Shown here: piece after piece, positions 45,303-59,900 of the stretch
Layout of the letters: each line of letters starts with the position of its first letter
Position numbering within the stretch: the stretch's first letter is position 1
NCBI RefSeq assembly: GCF_009674825.1
Contig: NZ_WKJH01000005.1
Location: 248,001 to 312,000 of the forward strand
Reading direction: 5' to 3'
DNA length: 64,000 nucleotides
DNA from: Maribacter luteus
Lineage (GTDB): Bacteria > Bacteroidota > Bacteroidia > Flavobacteriales > Flavobacteriaceae
Notes under the pieces: generated by a model
What the model saw: only the letters and a program-made list of their open reading frames with translations
What the model was told of the DNA's origin: nothing
The model's database searches: none
Program-made: the position numbers and the translations under genes

Positions 45303-47489
45303 ATGTTCAAGAATAGATTTATATATATACTCATGCTTTTTATGGTATTGACCAAGGTCAGTGCCCAAGAAGACTCACCATTCGTTACGTATGATGTTCC
45401 TTCGCAGAACTTATTGAAGTATAACCGATTCTTAATTAACCCTACGTTTTCAACAGTTAGGGAAGATGTTTCTTATATAAATCTTTTACACCGAAACCAA
45501 TCGGTACAATTTGATGACAACAATCAGAATTACTTTTTAAGTTATAGTGGTAGGATCAGTGACAGAACCGGTTTGGGTTTAAGTCTTTATTCCCAACGGG
45601 AAGGTACCGTATCTAACTTCGGGGTTCTGGCAAATTACGCCTATGGTGTTAAATTAAGTGATAAAAGTAATTTTACCTTCGGTGCAAATGTATCCTATTA
45701 CAATAGTGGGTTTGATCAAAACCGTGTTACTACGGTTGAGGAAGATCCTTATTTGGCCGGACTTCAAGATAGTAATCTTTTGTCCTTTCAACCAGGTTTC
45801 AATATTTCTTATGGGCAGTTCGATTTCGGATTGTTCGCAGAAAATCTTTTCGACTATAATCTTAAAACAAGTGAATCGGTAACTGAATTCAAAGACAAGA
45901 CCTTTTCAGGTCATTTACAATATACCCATGAGTTTGAAAACGCTACAGGTATCCTAGAAAGTGGACGTTTAATGCCGTTGGCCCGTGCAAGGAAAGTAGG
46001 GGAAGATGATGTTGTTCTAGGCGGTAGTCTTATTCTCGACCTTCCAAAAATAGGTTGGGTGCAAGGTGGCTACGATAGCTTTTATGGAGCTTCTGCAGGC
46101 GTTGGTTTTAACTTAAGCAAACGACTTTCATTGGGGTATACCATGGAAAAAGGTCTGTCTAGCAACTTTGATGATTTTGGAGTTACCCATGAAATATCAT
46201 TTGCATATTCATTTACACCTAATTTAACCGAGGACCGTGTACTATTGGAAAAAGACAATGAGCTTGTTGATTCTGATGAGCCCTTTAGGGAAGATACCAT
46301 GGCAAGCTCGGATGATCTTGAAGACCTTAAGAGAAAATTAGCGGAAAATGATGCAATTATAGAAGAATTGATGTTTAGGCAAGATTCTTTAGAAGCCAAC
46401 CGTAAAGACGATCTTCAGAAGCGATTTGAAATGGTTATGCGAATGGTCCGTAATGAAACGAACGGTAATAGACCTGATATTGAAGATAAAGCGAGAACCA
46501 TGTTCCTTGGTGAAGATTCGGATATAGAGATAGCGGCCAATAACGCAAGCAATGATGGTAGGGTACAGGGAGACGATACGAAATATACCAATTCGTCTAA
46601 TAATGATTCAAAAGACAGAACGATAGCAGTTGTCAATGATAAGGTAAATACCATTGAATCTACAGATAACAAAAAACCTGTATTCAATAATACGATTACT
46701 CCAAATAGAGCAAAAGATGCTGTTGCCTCCAACGAAACAAAATATACTACAAAACCTGAATCAGCCAAGGATAGGGTTCAAAATAATACCCCAACACAAA
46801 ACATTACCAAAAAGACCATTAAGAGCCGTAAATTCCGTGATTTGGAAGGAGTAGAAGATGGTTACTATGTTGTGGCCAATGTGTATAAAGGTGGGGTATA
46901 TATGGACCGTTTCATTGAAGGACTTGAACAAAAAGGTATTTCTGCCGATTACATCGACAATCCCAATAACGGTCTTAAATATGTATACCTAGATCGTTAT
47001 GATACTTGGCAAGAAGCTGTTGCTGCCCATAACAACAATGTAAATGGCACCTATGATGGTGTTACATGGATCATGAATGTTGATAATCGCTATACCAACG
47101 AAGCCTATGTTGAAAACTCAAATAGGATAAAGGAAAAATCCGAAAGGTATAATACAGATGTCCTTCAACAAAATGTAATCGTTAAAGATAAGGTCGCAGC
47201 GAACGGTTTGGAACCGAAAACCCAAATAATCAATGGGGTAGATTCCGGTTACTATTTAATTGCCAATGTTTTTGCCAATCCGAATAACGCCAAACGTTTT
47301 GTGAAATTATTGAACTCATACGGGTTACACGCCAGTTATTTTATAAATCCAGAAAATAACTACAGGTATGTTTACCTAAAGAGACACCAATCATGGAATA
47401 ATGCACTTATATCTTACTACACTAGGTTAAATGATTCATACGATGATAAAATGTGGATCATGCGTGTTACACCAAGCCAAATAGCATAA
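45303..47489 (+). CDS. sprD: SprD-like protein: PorP/SprF domain plus two SPOR-like modules
   Basis: A 728-residue outer-membrane protein. After the signal peptide (~1-21) comes a PorP/SprF-type beta-barrel (~25-300: PSQNLLKYNRFLINPTFS, DRTGLGLSLYSQ, GYTMEKGLSSNFDDFGVTHEI). A coiled segment (~320-375) and an Asn/Asp-rich linker follow. Two homologous SPOR-like modules end the protein (~520-598, EDGYYVVANVY to VTWIMNVD; and ~643-724, DSGYYLIANVF to MWIMRV). PorP/SprF proteins are partners of individual T9SS adhesins. It lies between sprC and sprB. Confidence 0.78.
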   Translation: MFKNRFIYILMLFMVLTKVSAQEDSPFVTYDVPSQNLLKYNRFLINPTFSTVREDVSYINLLHRNQSVQFDDNNQNYFLSYSGRISDRTGLGLSLYSQREGTVSNFGVLANYAYGVKLSDKSNFTFGANVSYYNSGFDQNRVTTVEEDPYLAGLQDSNLLSFQPGFNISYGQFDFGLFAENLFDYNLKTSESVTEFKDKTFSGHLQYTHEFENATGILESGRLMPLARARKVGEDDVVLGGSLILDLPKIGWVQGGYDSFYGASAGVGFNLSKRLSLGYTMEKGLSSNFDDFGVTHEISFAYSFTPNLTEDRVLLEKDNELVDSDEPFREDTMASSDDLEDLKRKLAENDAIIEELMFRQDSLEANRKDDLQKRFEMVMRMVRNETNGNRPDIEDKARTMFLGEDSDIEIAANNASNDGRVQGDDTKYTNSSNNDSKDRTIAVVNDKVNTIESTDNKKPVFNNTITPNRAKDAVASNETKYTTKPESAKDRVQNNTPTQNITKKTIKSRKFRDLEGVEDGYYVVANVYKGGVYMDRFIEGLEQKGISADYIDNPNNGLKYVYLDRYDTWQEAVAAHNNNVNGTYDGVTWIMNVDNRYTNEAYVENSNRIKEKSERYNTDVLQQNVIVKDKVAANGLEPKTQIINGVDSGYYLIANVFANPNNAKRFVKLLNSYGLHASYFINPENNYRYVYLKRHQSWNNALISYYTRLNDSYDDKMWIMRVTPSQIA

Positions 47490-47920
47490 AACAGAACAAA
47501 ATAAAACTTTTGATTACGTTTAATTGAAGTATGATTATAACTGCTAAAAGGTTCAAACCATAGCATCCTATTTTTAGAAACACCAACTTTAATAATTCTT
47601 TAGGTTTTCTTTTTGGGAAATTTCCATTCTACTATTGTTATTCACCAATAAAAAACACTTTGGGCTATTTGGGGTCTTCTTAATAAATTTTTCTTACAAG
47701 AAGGCAAATCGTTTGTAATCCAACGGTTAACGAATTTATAAACCTTAGGCAATTAGCGTTTCACAACATAAAACCATTGAACTACAACATTAAATTTTAG
47801 GGCTCACTTTTAAGGGTAATATTTGTTAGTGGTAGTTTTCAGTGATCCATTTTCGGATCGTTTGCAACTATTGAAATCTAGACTCAACTGAATACCGTTA
47901 GAACCAAACTTACTGACCTA
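47490..47920. other. leader region before sprB
   Basis: About 430 bases without a convincing ORF. It holds the second copy of the sprC upstream element. No terminator hairpin was found after sprD, so read-through from sprC/sprD plus a local sprB promoter is possible. Confidence 0.55.
47759..47827 (+). promoter_or_regulatory. shared upstream element of sprB (copy 2)
   Basis: TTTCACAACATAAA (47759-47772), 44 bases, TAATATTTGTT (47817-47827): the same blocks and spacing as before sprC. The leader from here to the sprB ATG would be about 90 bases. Confidence 0.55.
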
Positions 47921-50900
47921 ATGAAAATAAAGTCGCCCAAAATACCATTATTAGCATTTTTTCTCTTTTTAGGTATCTATACCTCATTTTCTCAAGTTAA
48001 AAACGATTTTGATGTTCGTTACGAAGCGGATATACGAGGTGAAATCACCTTTGTTGGCAATAACATTGTTAACAGACAGGTAGACCCCCATTGGGAAGGT
48101 GCTTGGGAAAGATGGGGATGGTGGTGGATATGGAACCCTCAAGCTAATTGGATTCCAGACACAATAAGTCCTAATACGCCTTATAATCTAACCGGAAATT
48201 CATCCGAAGCAAACGATAACCTCAACATGCAATATATTGATGTTGATAGCGACCCCAGTACTTTCAGCTCTAGTAGTGCCACTTTGGATATACCCGATGA
48301 AGGTTGCTCACTTGTGCGCTATGCAGGTTTATATTGGTCCGCCGTTTACGTGAATTCGGATAGAAGCAATATCGATAATATAAAATTCCAAGTGCCAGGT
48401 GGTACTTATCAAGATATCACCGCAGATGAAATTCTTTTTGACGGGGCCGGTGATACCGATTTCGGTTATTATAGTCCGTATGCCTGTTATAAAGATGTAA
48501 CTTCGATTGTTTCCGGGCTTGCTAATCCCGATGGGGAATATTTCGTTGCCAATGTACTTGCCAGCTCTGGAAGTAGTATTTCCGGAGGTGTTTCCGGTGG
48601 TTGGAACTTGGTAATCGTTTATGAAAACCCAAACCTGCCCGGTAGTAAATTCATTACGACTTTTGATGGGTATGCCGGGATTGCCTCAGCAGCCCCGGAT
48701 GTAGATATCCCTATCAGTGGTTTTACAACCCTTCCGGCACCTTTTAATGTAAATGCCAACATCGGTATCGCTGCCCTTGAGGGGGATAATCAGATTCGTG
48801 GTGATGGTTTGGAAATCAACGCAAATGGTTCTTTTAGCGCCCTTAATAGCACACAAAATCCGGCTAACAACTTTTTCAATTCGAACATTACCATTGATCC
48901 GGATATTGTAATGACCCGGAATCCGAACAGTATAAACACTCTAGGTTGGGACGTAGATTTATTCCCGGTTACCAATAGACCTAATAATAATGTTATACCC
49001 AACGATGCCACAAGTGCAACGTTAAGGCTTAGCTCTACCCAAGACAAATACGATGTATTCTTCACCTCTTTTGATGTTGAGATTATTGAACCTAATATTG
49101 TATTGGAGAAGAAAGTAAACACCCCTGGAGGTGTTGATATTACGGGACAAGGAGTGCATTTGGGACAAACGTTGGACTATGTGCTTTCTTTTCAGAATAT
49201 CGGTAATGATGATGTAGATGGTTATGTAATCAGGGATGTTCTTCCTGTAAACGTTTCGCCACCCAATGGTGTTGATTTTGTAGATTCCGATTTTGTTCTC
49301 CCTACAGGCGTAACTTACACCTATGATACCATAACCCATACCGTGGAATTTTCTATTCCAAATAACCTAGTGGAGCAAGGCTTAACCCCTTATTCCATTC
49401 GTATGCGGGTAAAAGTGGCCGAAAACTGTTTCGATTTTGTCGACGCCTGTTCCGACCTAATCCAGAATTTAGCTTACTCTACCTATCATGGAGTGGAAAA
49501 TACGGCCCAAATTACCGATGACCCCAGTGTCACGGATTTTGATGCTTGTGGATTTGTTGTCCCAGGAGCTACCAACTTTTTATTGGATGATCTTTCCGAT
49601 TGTAATTTCTCCCGTACCGTTGAGCTTTGTGGTACAGAGGCTATCCTAGATGCCGGTGATAACTTCGATGGTTATGTATGGGTAAGGGATGATAACGGTA
49701 ACAACCTTTTTGATTCTACGGATACCGTAATTACCGATGGTGATCCAGATAACGACCCGAGTACCATGTCGGTTACCGAAGTAGGAACCTATATCGTAGA
49801 TAAAATCGCGACTGACCCCTGTAAAGGCTTTAAAGAAATAATCACTGTTGTACCTTATGGCTCTGGCACTATTCCTAACCCGGTAATTGAATATTTCAAT
49901 ACCGTAAATAGTGATACCGACCCTTCCAATGACCTGGCCGGGGAAATTGTGCAATGTAGTGTTGATAATGATCTACTTCCAAAATTATTTCTTTGTGGAG
50001 TAGGGGATACAAGACAAATACAAGTAAACATACTTGACGCCCAGAGCATTATTTGGGAAAAGTTGGACGAAGGTAGTTGTACCGATGCCGGTGATGACTG
50101 CGCCAATAAAAACCTGAGTTGTACCTGGAGCCAAGAAGGGACAGGAAACAACTATCTAGTATCCAGTGAAGGTAAATATCGGTTATCGGTAACCTACCAA
50201 AATGGATGTACCAGTCGTTTTTACTTCAATGTATTCCAAAATACATTGGATATAGAATACACCAACAACGACATCATTTGTACCACTCCAGGTAATATAA
50301 CCATCACCAATCTAGGTGCGGGTTATGGGTATCAATTGGTTGATGATGCTACTGGTAACATCTTAATTCCTTTTAGTGCCAACAATGGTCCTAGTTTCGA
50401 TTTTGGAACTGGGGAAAACGGTGCTTATAGGGTACAGGTAACACAATTGGACAATGCCGGAGACCCAATTGATGATGCTTGTATATTCGAAACGCCGGTT
50501 ATCGGTATTGTTGAAAGGGATGTACAATATGAAGTAGAGGTTACCCCCGCGAACTGTACCGTTCTAGGAACGGCGACCATTCGGGTTACCAATGCCGATG
50601 CCAACTATGAATATGAAATTCGATTGGATGATGGTTCAAATAGCGGTCAAGGAACCTTGGTCGATAGCGAATCTGCCCAAACCAACAATAATTTCACCTT
50701 TACAGGTCTTAATCCAGGTGATTACATTGCTGTTGTTCGTACCGATGACGGATGTAGCTACAGCGAACAAATCACGATTATCGATGAAAATGATCTGGAC
50801 TTGGATGCCCGGGTACTTCAAGCCATTACTTGTGATCCAGGAACCATACTTATGGAATCAACAGGTGGACAAGCCCCTCATGTATACGCTATTTGGGAAT

Positions 50901-53900
50901 ATGTGAATGAAAGCGGAACAACAGTAACTTCATACGCAACGATAAATGATATTCCGTCAACCGAATTCCAAACCAATACCACTTTCGAAGTACTCGCTCC
51001 TGGCGATTACACTTTTGTTGTAGTTGACGACAATAACTGCCCGGTTTTCTCTAATATGGTTTCGATTGAACTACGGCCAGCTGCTGAATATGACCCTGTT
51101 ACCATTACCGATGTACAATGTTTCGGTGACACAACAGGTGAAATCCAATTCAATCTGACCGATGACCACGGTTATACTATAACCTATTTTTTGAGTGATG
51201 ATACCGCTACCGAAATAGATACGAATAACTCTGGTTATTTTACGGATTTAGCTGCCGGTAATTATTCGGTTCGTATCAATCAAACTTTTGGTACTGCCTC
51301 ATGCGATTATACCGAGGATATTACCATTAGTTCACCAACAGCTGCATTGAATGCTATTAGCGCTATAGTTCAAGATTATACTTGTTTACAAGATGCCATT
51401 ATCGAAGCCCAGAACGTAACAGGGGGAACCGCGCCGTATTCCTACAGTATTGACGGTGTTACATTTATTCCCGATACAACTCCAAACGCCCATAGGTTTG
51501 AGAATTTGACCAATGGCACCTATACCATCACGGTTAGGGATGCCAATGGATGTACGTTCGCAACCCCTGCCATTACGATAGAACCTCTAAATGAGCCTAG
51601 CGACCTGACATTTACCGCTACGGCCCCGAATTGTCCTACCCAGACTTCAGATGTTACCGTTACCGTAATAGACGGGAATACACCTTATGTTTTTGATATT
51701 ATTGCTCCTTCATCCATAGCTGCTACTTCCACATCCGGAACGACAGCTGATTTTGACGGACTTGCACCAGGTACGTATACCTTTAGGGTCACTGACAACA
51801 AAGGATGTACGTACACAGAAGACTTTACCATTACTCCTGTATCACCAATTACGGTTGCAGGCACCTTGGTCAATAATGTTACCTGTGTAGGGGCTTCAGA
51901 TGGGGCTGTTGACTTTACCGTAAATGGTTTTTCAAGCAGCTACGCTTACAGCATTGACGGTGCCACTTCAATAACTGCACAAACTGCAAACACTATTAAC
52001 CTTACGGGGCTTTCTGCAGGCGATTATACCATTATCGTCACCGATGAGGTAACCAACTGTACCGACACACAGACCATAACCGTAAACGAACCAACGGATT
52101 CATTGGCTTTTACTTTTAATGTTACCCCACTGGCTTGTACGGCAGATGGTTCAGTAACCATCACAGCAACCGATGGTTGGGGAGGCTATTCCTATGAAAT
52201 TACACAACCCGATGCCGTTGTCCTTGGTCCACAATCCAGTAATATATTTTCTGGACTCAATCAAACTGGAATCCATACCATTCAAGTAACAGACGCCGGA
52301 GGATGCGTTGTAACGGATACTTTTACCATTGACACACCAACTAACCCAACGATATCACTTGACGCCACTACGGACCTTTGTTTTGATCCAGCGAGTGGAG
52401 TAAGCCTAACTGCAACAACAACAAACGGAGTTGCTCCCTATTCTTATAGTTTGAACGGAGGGCCAACGCAAACCGGAAATGTATTCAATAACTTGACACC
52501 GGGCTCTTATACGGTTGTAGTTACCGATGCTTATGGATGTACTGCCACCTCCAATACGGTAATAATAGAACCACAATTATCGGTTTCCCCAGTTCTTACC
52601 AAAGAATTGGATTGCACGACCTCACCGGATGCTGTCATAGATATAACCATAAATGGTGGTTATTCCACTTTTTCATATCAAGTAAATGGTGGCGCAAGCA
52701 TCCCAGTTACAGGTAATACATTTACCTATACAACTGCTGTGGATGGTTCCTATACCTTCTTGATAACCGATAGCGAAGGTTGTACAGCCCAAACAACGGT
52801 TGTTGTAGACCCTATTACAAATCCAACAGCAACAACGAACCCAGTGAATCCAACTTGTAATGGACTTGCAGACGGAAGCGTTGAAGTGGTTATCGATTCC
52901 AACATTGGAACAGCACCTTATCAGGTGGATTTTAATGGTGGGGGACTTTCATCGCAAACCCTATACTCAGGACTGGCTGCAGGCACCTATAATTACATTG
53001 TACAGGACAGCAAAGGATGTACTTTCAGCGGAAGTGTCACCTTAACAGCTCCTGATTCGATAACTGCGGATGCAGTATTGACACAACCCTATACCTGCTT
53101 GCAAACAGGGACTATTCAAGCCCAAAACGTTTCCGGTGGAACCCCTGGTTACATGTACAGTATCGATGGTATTAATTTTGTGCCTTCGGATACCTTTACC
53201 GGACTTACCGATGGTACCTATACCATTACCATAAGGGATGCCAACTTATGTACCTTCGTTACGAATGTGGTCACGATATTGCCATTGGATCCCCCAACCG
53301 ATATATCCTTTGTTGCCACACCTCCAAATTGCCCTACGGAAACTTCCGACGTTACCCTTACAGTAACAGGGGGTACAGGAGCAATTGCCTATGAAATTAC
53401 AGCTCCAGCGGCTGCAACCACAAATATTTCAGGTGCAACTACTGGTGTATTTGCCGGACTTGCTCCAGATACCTACACCTTCTTGGTCACTGATGCCAAC
53501 GGTTGTACCTATACCGAAAATTATACGATAGACCCAGTTACCCCAATTGATGTTGTAGGGGTATTGGTCAACAATGTTTCCTGTATGGGAGCAGCTGACG
53601 GTGCGATAGACTTTACCGTAAGTGGCTTTACCACATCGTTCCAATACACTATTAATGGTGGTACACCGGTAACAGGTCAAACAATTGCAACAATCAATCA
53701 AACCGGCCTGATCGCGGGTGTTTACACGATTATAGTTACAGACGAAACAACGAATTGTACCAGTACCACCACAATCACGGTAAGTGATCCACAATCAGCA
53801 TTGGTCATCGACAGTATTGTACCTACAGACCCAACATGTTTGGATTCTGGTTCGGTTACCGTTAATGTTTCGGGAGGATGGGGCAATTATTCTTATGAAT

Positions 53901-56900
53901 TCATTGACCCAAGTTCGGTACACACAACGAATTCCACAGGAATCCTTAACGGGCTTACAGATACTTCCGCGGCCTATACGGTGAATGTTACCGATGCCAA
54001 TGGATGTACGATTACCGATAGTTTTACATTAAATCCAGCTGTTGCTCCGGTGTTAAGCGTTAGTGCGAACAGTCTATGTTATGATAGTACTACAGGACTC
54101 ATATTGACCGCTAATGTTACTTCAGGTGGAACGGCTCCATTTCAATATAGATTGAATGGCGGAGCGTACCAAAGTGAAGCTGATTTTACTGGTTTGGCAC
54201 CTGGAAGCCATACCGTTGAAGTAATAGATAGTAAAAACTGTTCTGCATCAGCCACTATCGATGTATTCCCAACCTTGGCAGCTTCTGCTAACTTGGTCAA
54301 AGATCTTGATTGTAGCGCAACACCGGATGCTGAAATAAGTATTTCAGTAAGTGGTGGAAACCCAACCTTCAATTATGAAGTACTACGGGATGGTAGCTCT
54401 GTACAAGCCAGTACAGCTGTTCCTTCCAATCCGTTCTCATATACCACCACAACGGCCGGTACCTATGAATTTATAATCACGGATACGGAAAGTTGTACCG
54501 TGACCACAAATCAAGTGGTGATAACAGCCAATAATCCGCCTAACGTTGTTGAGGTAGTTGCCAACCCATTATGTACTACAAGTGCGGATGGTAGTGTAAC
54601 CTTAAATATTACCGGAGGTACAGCACCTTATCAGATCGTATTCGATGGTAGTGCCCCTTCAACACAAACCACCTATGCCGGTTTGGCTGCAGGCACCTAC
54701 AATTATACGGTTACCGATGCCAAAGGCTGTGTAACCAATAATAGCGTAGATTTGATTGCTCCTCCTGTCCTCGTGCCAGGAACCATTGACGTTGTTCAGG
54801 ATTATACATGTATCAATACCTCAGCAACCTTACAAGTTATAAATTACTCTGGTGGAACTCCAGGATACACCTATAGTTTGGATGGTGTCAACTTCCAAGT
54901 ATCGGATACTTTCAATACAGGAATTACAGCAGGCACTTATACCATTACCGTAAAAGATGCCAATGGATGTATAGCAATTACCCCAGCCGTTGTAATAGAT
55001 CCGCTGGACCCACCAACAGATCTGACATTTGTTGCCACGGCACCAACCTGTCCTGCCATAAATTCGGATGTAACAATTACCGTTATTGACGGCAATGCAC
55101 CATTTAATTATGAAATCACGGCTCCCGCTGCTGCAACTACCAATGTAACAGGGGCAACAACAGGCGTGTTTATCGGTTTGGTTCCTGGAACATATACCTT
55201 CAAGGTGACCGATGCCAAAGGATGTGAATTGGAAGAAAGCTATACCGTGGTAGATATACCCCAAGTAACGGCTATTTCCCAATTAACCAATAACGTAAGT
55301 TGTTTTGGTGCGGCTGATGGTGCGTTTACCTTTACGGTCAGTGATTTTGCAACTACCTATAGTTATACGGTTGAAAACAGTGCATCCACTGTTATACTAT
55401 CGGATAATACAGTGAATACAATTACTCCTATTCCAGTATCTGGTTATCCAGCCGATACGTATACGGTAACCATTACGGATGATACAACCAACTGTTCCAC
55501 AACGACCAGCATGGTTATCGAAAATCCGCCAGCTGCGTTGGATTTCACCTTTACCAATACACCTGTTACCTGTATCCAAAATGGAAGTATTACCGTTACA
55601 GCCACAGATGGATGGGGTAGTTATGAATATCAATTGGAAAATACGGTTGGTCCTACCATAGTGTATGCCTACCAAGGTTCAAATACATTTAACAATGTTC
55701 CCGCGGGTACCTACAATATTTATGTACGTGATGCAGGTGGATGTATCATTGATAAACCCATTACCTTAGACCCTGCTGAAACCCCGACAATTGCGTTGGA
55801 ACCAGCAACGGATTATTGCTATGATGGTACTGACCAAGCGTCATTGGTAGTAAGTATTACCGATGGAGTCGCTCCTTACACCTATACCATGAACGGTGGG
55901 GCACAAACGGCTGTCGTTGGTAATCCATTTACCATAGCGAACCTTACTCCAGGCACATATGATATTCAAGTTACAGATGCCTATGGTTGTGTGTCGAATG
56001 CGCTTAACGGTATCCTTATCGAGCCTCAATTGGCTGCAACGGCATCATTGACTAAGGATTTATTTTGTATTAGTGATGCAATAATTGATGTAACTATTTC
56101 TGGTGGGTATACCCCATACGCAAACTATCAAGTACAATTCAATGGTGGTGGCTATGGTGCAACCACAGTCATAGCAGGAAGTACCTTTACCTATAATGGG
56201 GCGGCAGCCGCAGGAACTTACCAGTTTTTGATCACCGATGCCAATAATTGTACGGTTGAAACCAATGAAATCAATATTACCCCAACAGTCACTCCTCAGG
56301 CAACTCCTGTCGTAACCGATGTAGCTTGTTTTGGAGGGGCTGACGGCTCTGTATTTATCGATGTGGACCCCAATTTCGGAACCGCTCCTTATACGATAAG
56401 TTTTAATGGTAGTGCATTTACCTCAACCACAACGTATTCCGGACTTACTGCAGCTACTTATCCTTTTGTGGTGAGGGATGCAAGAGGTTGTGAGTATTCC
56501 AGTGATGCTACAATAGGGGAACCTGTCCAAATTATTGCGGGAATAACTTCTAGGGATGTAACCTGTAGTAACGTTCCTGGTGGAGGCAATGTTCCTGGTG
56601 GCGTGGATGTTACCATTACATCCGGAGGTGTTGCCAACTTTACGTATACACTTTATGATAGTGCTAATAATATTGTTACCCTATCCAGTGGAGATCCTAA
56701 TCCTGCAACATCTGCCAGTACCACACATTCTTTTGATGGTGTTGATTTTGGTGATTACTATGTACGGGTTGTCGATGCCAACGGTTGCGAAAGTGACTTA
56801 GGATCGGTACGTGTACTATCGAACCCATATTTAAGCATGACCGCATTTATTCCTCCCCCAGATTGTCCTACAGGAGGTACAGCGCAAATAACAGCGTCTG

Positions 56901-59900
56901 GTGGATCCGGTGATTACAGTTTCCAGATTTATGGAATTGGAACAGCCCCTACATCTGAGGTTCCTGGAGGTGTTAATGAAGAAGTCGCAACATTCACTGG
57001 TTTAAATCCAGGACAGACCTATATCATTGAGGCCGTAGATAATATAAACCATTGTACTAGTTATCAAGAAGTGGTTATTCCTGATGTTTCATCAATCTCT
57101 GTAAATATTGACAACTCTACGGATATTACTTGCGCCACAGCAGAAGACGGAACTATGACCTTTACTGTGGACAATTATGACCCAAGTGTTACCAATATCG
57201 ATTATTCAATACTAAATGCTGTTTCCAATACACCCGTTGTTGGCTCTGGTATATATAGTGGAACTATAGGCCCTGGCCCTGCAGGTGGACCACAAACCCT
57301 AACGGTGAATGATTTGCCACCGGGAGATTATATAATTTTTGTAGAGGAATCAACACTACCTTCTTGTAGTACAACCGAAACATTCAGGATCCTTGAACCT
57401 ACTCCAGTCGCCTTGAATTTCGTAAGTCAGGTTGCCGCCAATTGTAATAATGATGCTGAGGTAACCGTAAGGGCCAGCGGTGGTACAGGACCGTATAACT
57501 ATGCTTATGTTATTGCTGGTGCTGCCATTCCTGTAGCTTTCCCAGAAGGGTCTACATTTATACTTGATCCATCGACAAGTTTGGTTTGGGATGTTTATGC
57601 GCAAGATTCAAACGGATGTATCTCCCCTGAAATGGAGGTAACGATTACCGAAGATCCATCACCAGAGATAAGCGTAGCTTCCACTAACCAATGTACGGCC
57701 ACTGAAGGTTCCTTTGAGGTGGATATTAGATTAGATGTGGTAGGAATGTCTCCTTATACCATCAGTGTAGATGGTGCTGCGCCCCAAGCAAGTAGTTTAA
57801 GTTCGGTTGGGGATACCATGACGATATCCAATTTGAGTTCTGGTTACCATACCTTCACCATATCCGATATCAATGGTTGTGGAGAAACTAAGGATATCAC
57901 TATTTATCCTCCCTTGGATCTAAATGCGAACATCACGGCTGCCGACAACTGTGACCCTGCCGATTCCGGTGTGGTTACGATTACCGCAAATGGAGGTTCA
58001 GGAAACTATAGTTACACCCAAATTACCCCTGCAGGACCTACCCAGGTTTCAGGCGTATTTACCGGACTAACACATTCCATCGCTTATACGTTTGAAGTGG
58101 AGGATACCACTACCCATTGTACTACCCCAGTAACTATAACGTTACCAGCTCCTGTAAATCCAACATTTACTTTGGCCGCTACCGATGTAAGTTGTTTTGG
58201 AGGAACCAATGGTACCATAACCGTAACATTGGATGCCGGAAACATCGATGTTCCTTATGAATATAGTTTGGATGGAGGCACAACGACACAGCCTTCCAAT
58301 GTCTTTACCGGACTTTCACAAGGGACCTACAATGTAACCGTAATCTCAGCCAAAGGTTGTGAGGATGTTAAATCAATTGATGTAGATGAACCTACCCAAT
58401 TGGATATTTCCGCTTCGGCTTCAGCCTTTAGTTGTAATGATACGGCCAGTACGATTACCGTAACAATCAATGATGCCACTCCTGGAAATCCATCGGGAAC
58501 AGGACCTTATGTCTATAGCTTTGATAATGGTCTTAATTTCCAAGCAGGAAATACCTACCAGGTACCTTTTGGATCGCCCGATGTAAATGTTGTCGTAAGG
58601 GATGCCAATGGTTGTTTGGATACTGAAGTAGTTGTTATTCCGGCCATGCAGGAAGTTATGGCTTCAATCAACCAAACACAGGTTATTGATTGTTCCAATG
58701 GAGCGGAAATAATAGAACTTGTACCATCAAATGGTTCAGGTACCTATACGTATGCGGAACTTCCAAGTGGTAACCCAGTGGCAGATCCCACAAATATTGT
58801 ATTGACTGCTCCTGGAACCTATGTTTACGAAATCACGGATACCGTAACAAACTGTTCGGTCATCGTTGAACATATCATTGCTCCCTATAACCTAATCGAT
58901 GTTACAGCTACCATGGTATCGGATGCTACTTGTAGTGATAGTTTTGATGGGGAAATAAGTGTTACCCTAACAGGTTACACAGGAACGTTCAACTATCAAG
59001 TATTGGATAATACCGGTGCTCCTGTAGTTGGTGCTTCCGGTACGGATACTGCCCTTGCAGACCCATATACTTTTACAGCATCCTCAACGCTAGACGCAGG
59101 TACCTATACCGTACAGATTACCGAAACCGCTTATCCTGAATGTGTTGCCACTTCGAATAGTGTAACCATCGATGCCCCAGAGCCATTAGTGTTGAACTTA
59201 CTTGGTAATATAAATGCCAATTGTAACGAAACCAACGCTATTGTTACTATGCAAGCAACAGGTGGTACCGCTCCATATTCATATGGTGCGGCCATAAGTG
59301 GAGCCGGTGACCCTGGTGTTTATCCTTTTGACAACACCGTGGAATTGGATCCTACTACAAGTTTAAATTGGGATATATATGTCCAAGATGCCAATGGTTG
59401 TGTCATTGCAGTTCCTTATGCCATAACCGTCGCCACAGATACAACACCAGACATTTCACTAGCCATAGTTGATGCTTGTGCCGATGAAGGGGATTTCGGT
59501 ATCATCGTTTCATTGGATGCCATAAATACAGGGGTAGCACCATATACCATGAGTATCAATGGAAGTGCTTTCCAAAGCATTGCCAGTTTCCCTTATACCT
59601 ATACAGGTCTCACCGCAGATGTATATTCCATAGAGATCAGGGATGCCAATAACTGTAGTGAAACTGAAACCATTACCATTGATGCTGAATTAACAGCAAG
59701 CGCTATGGTTGTTTCCCAACCAACATGTACTACTAACGATGGTGTAATTGAATTTACTGTAAATGGTGGTTCAGGTTCGTTTACCGCTGAATTGTTACGC
59801 TCGGATTTAACCACGACCGGAATAGCCGCAACAGGAAACCAATTTACGGGAGTTGCTTTTGGTGACTATATCGTAAGGGTTACCGATGATACATTAGGAA

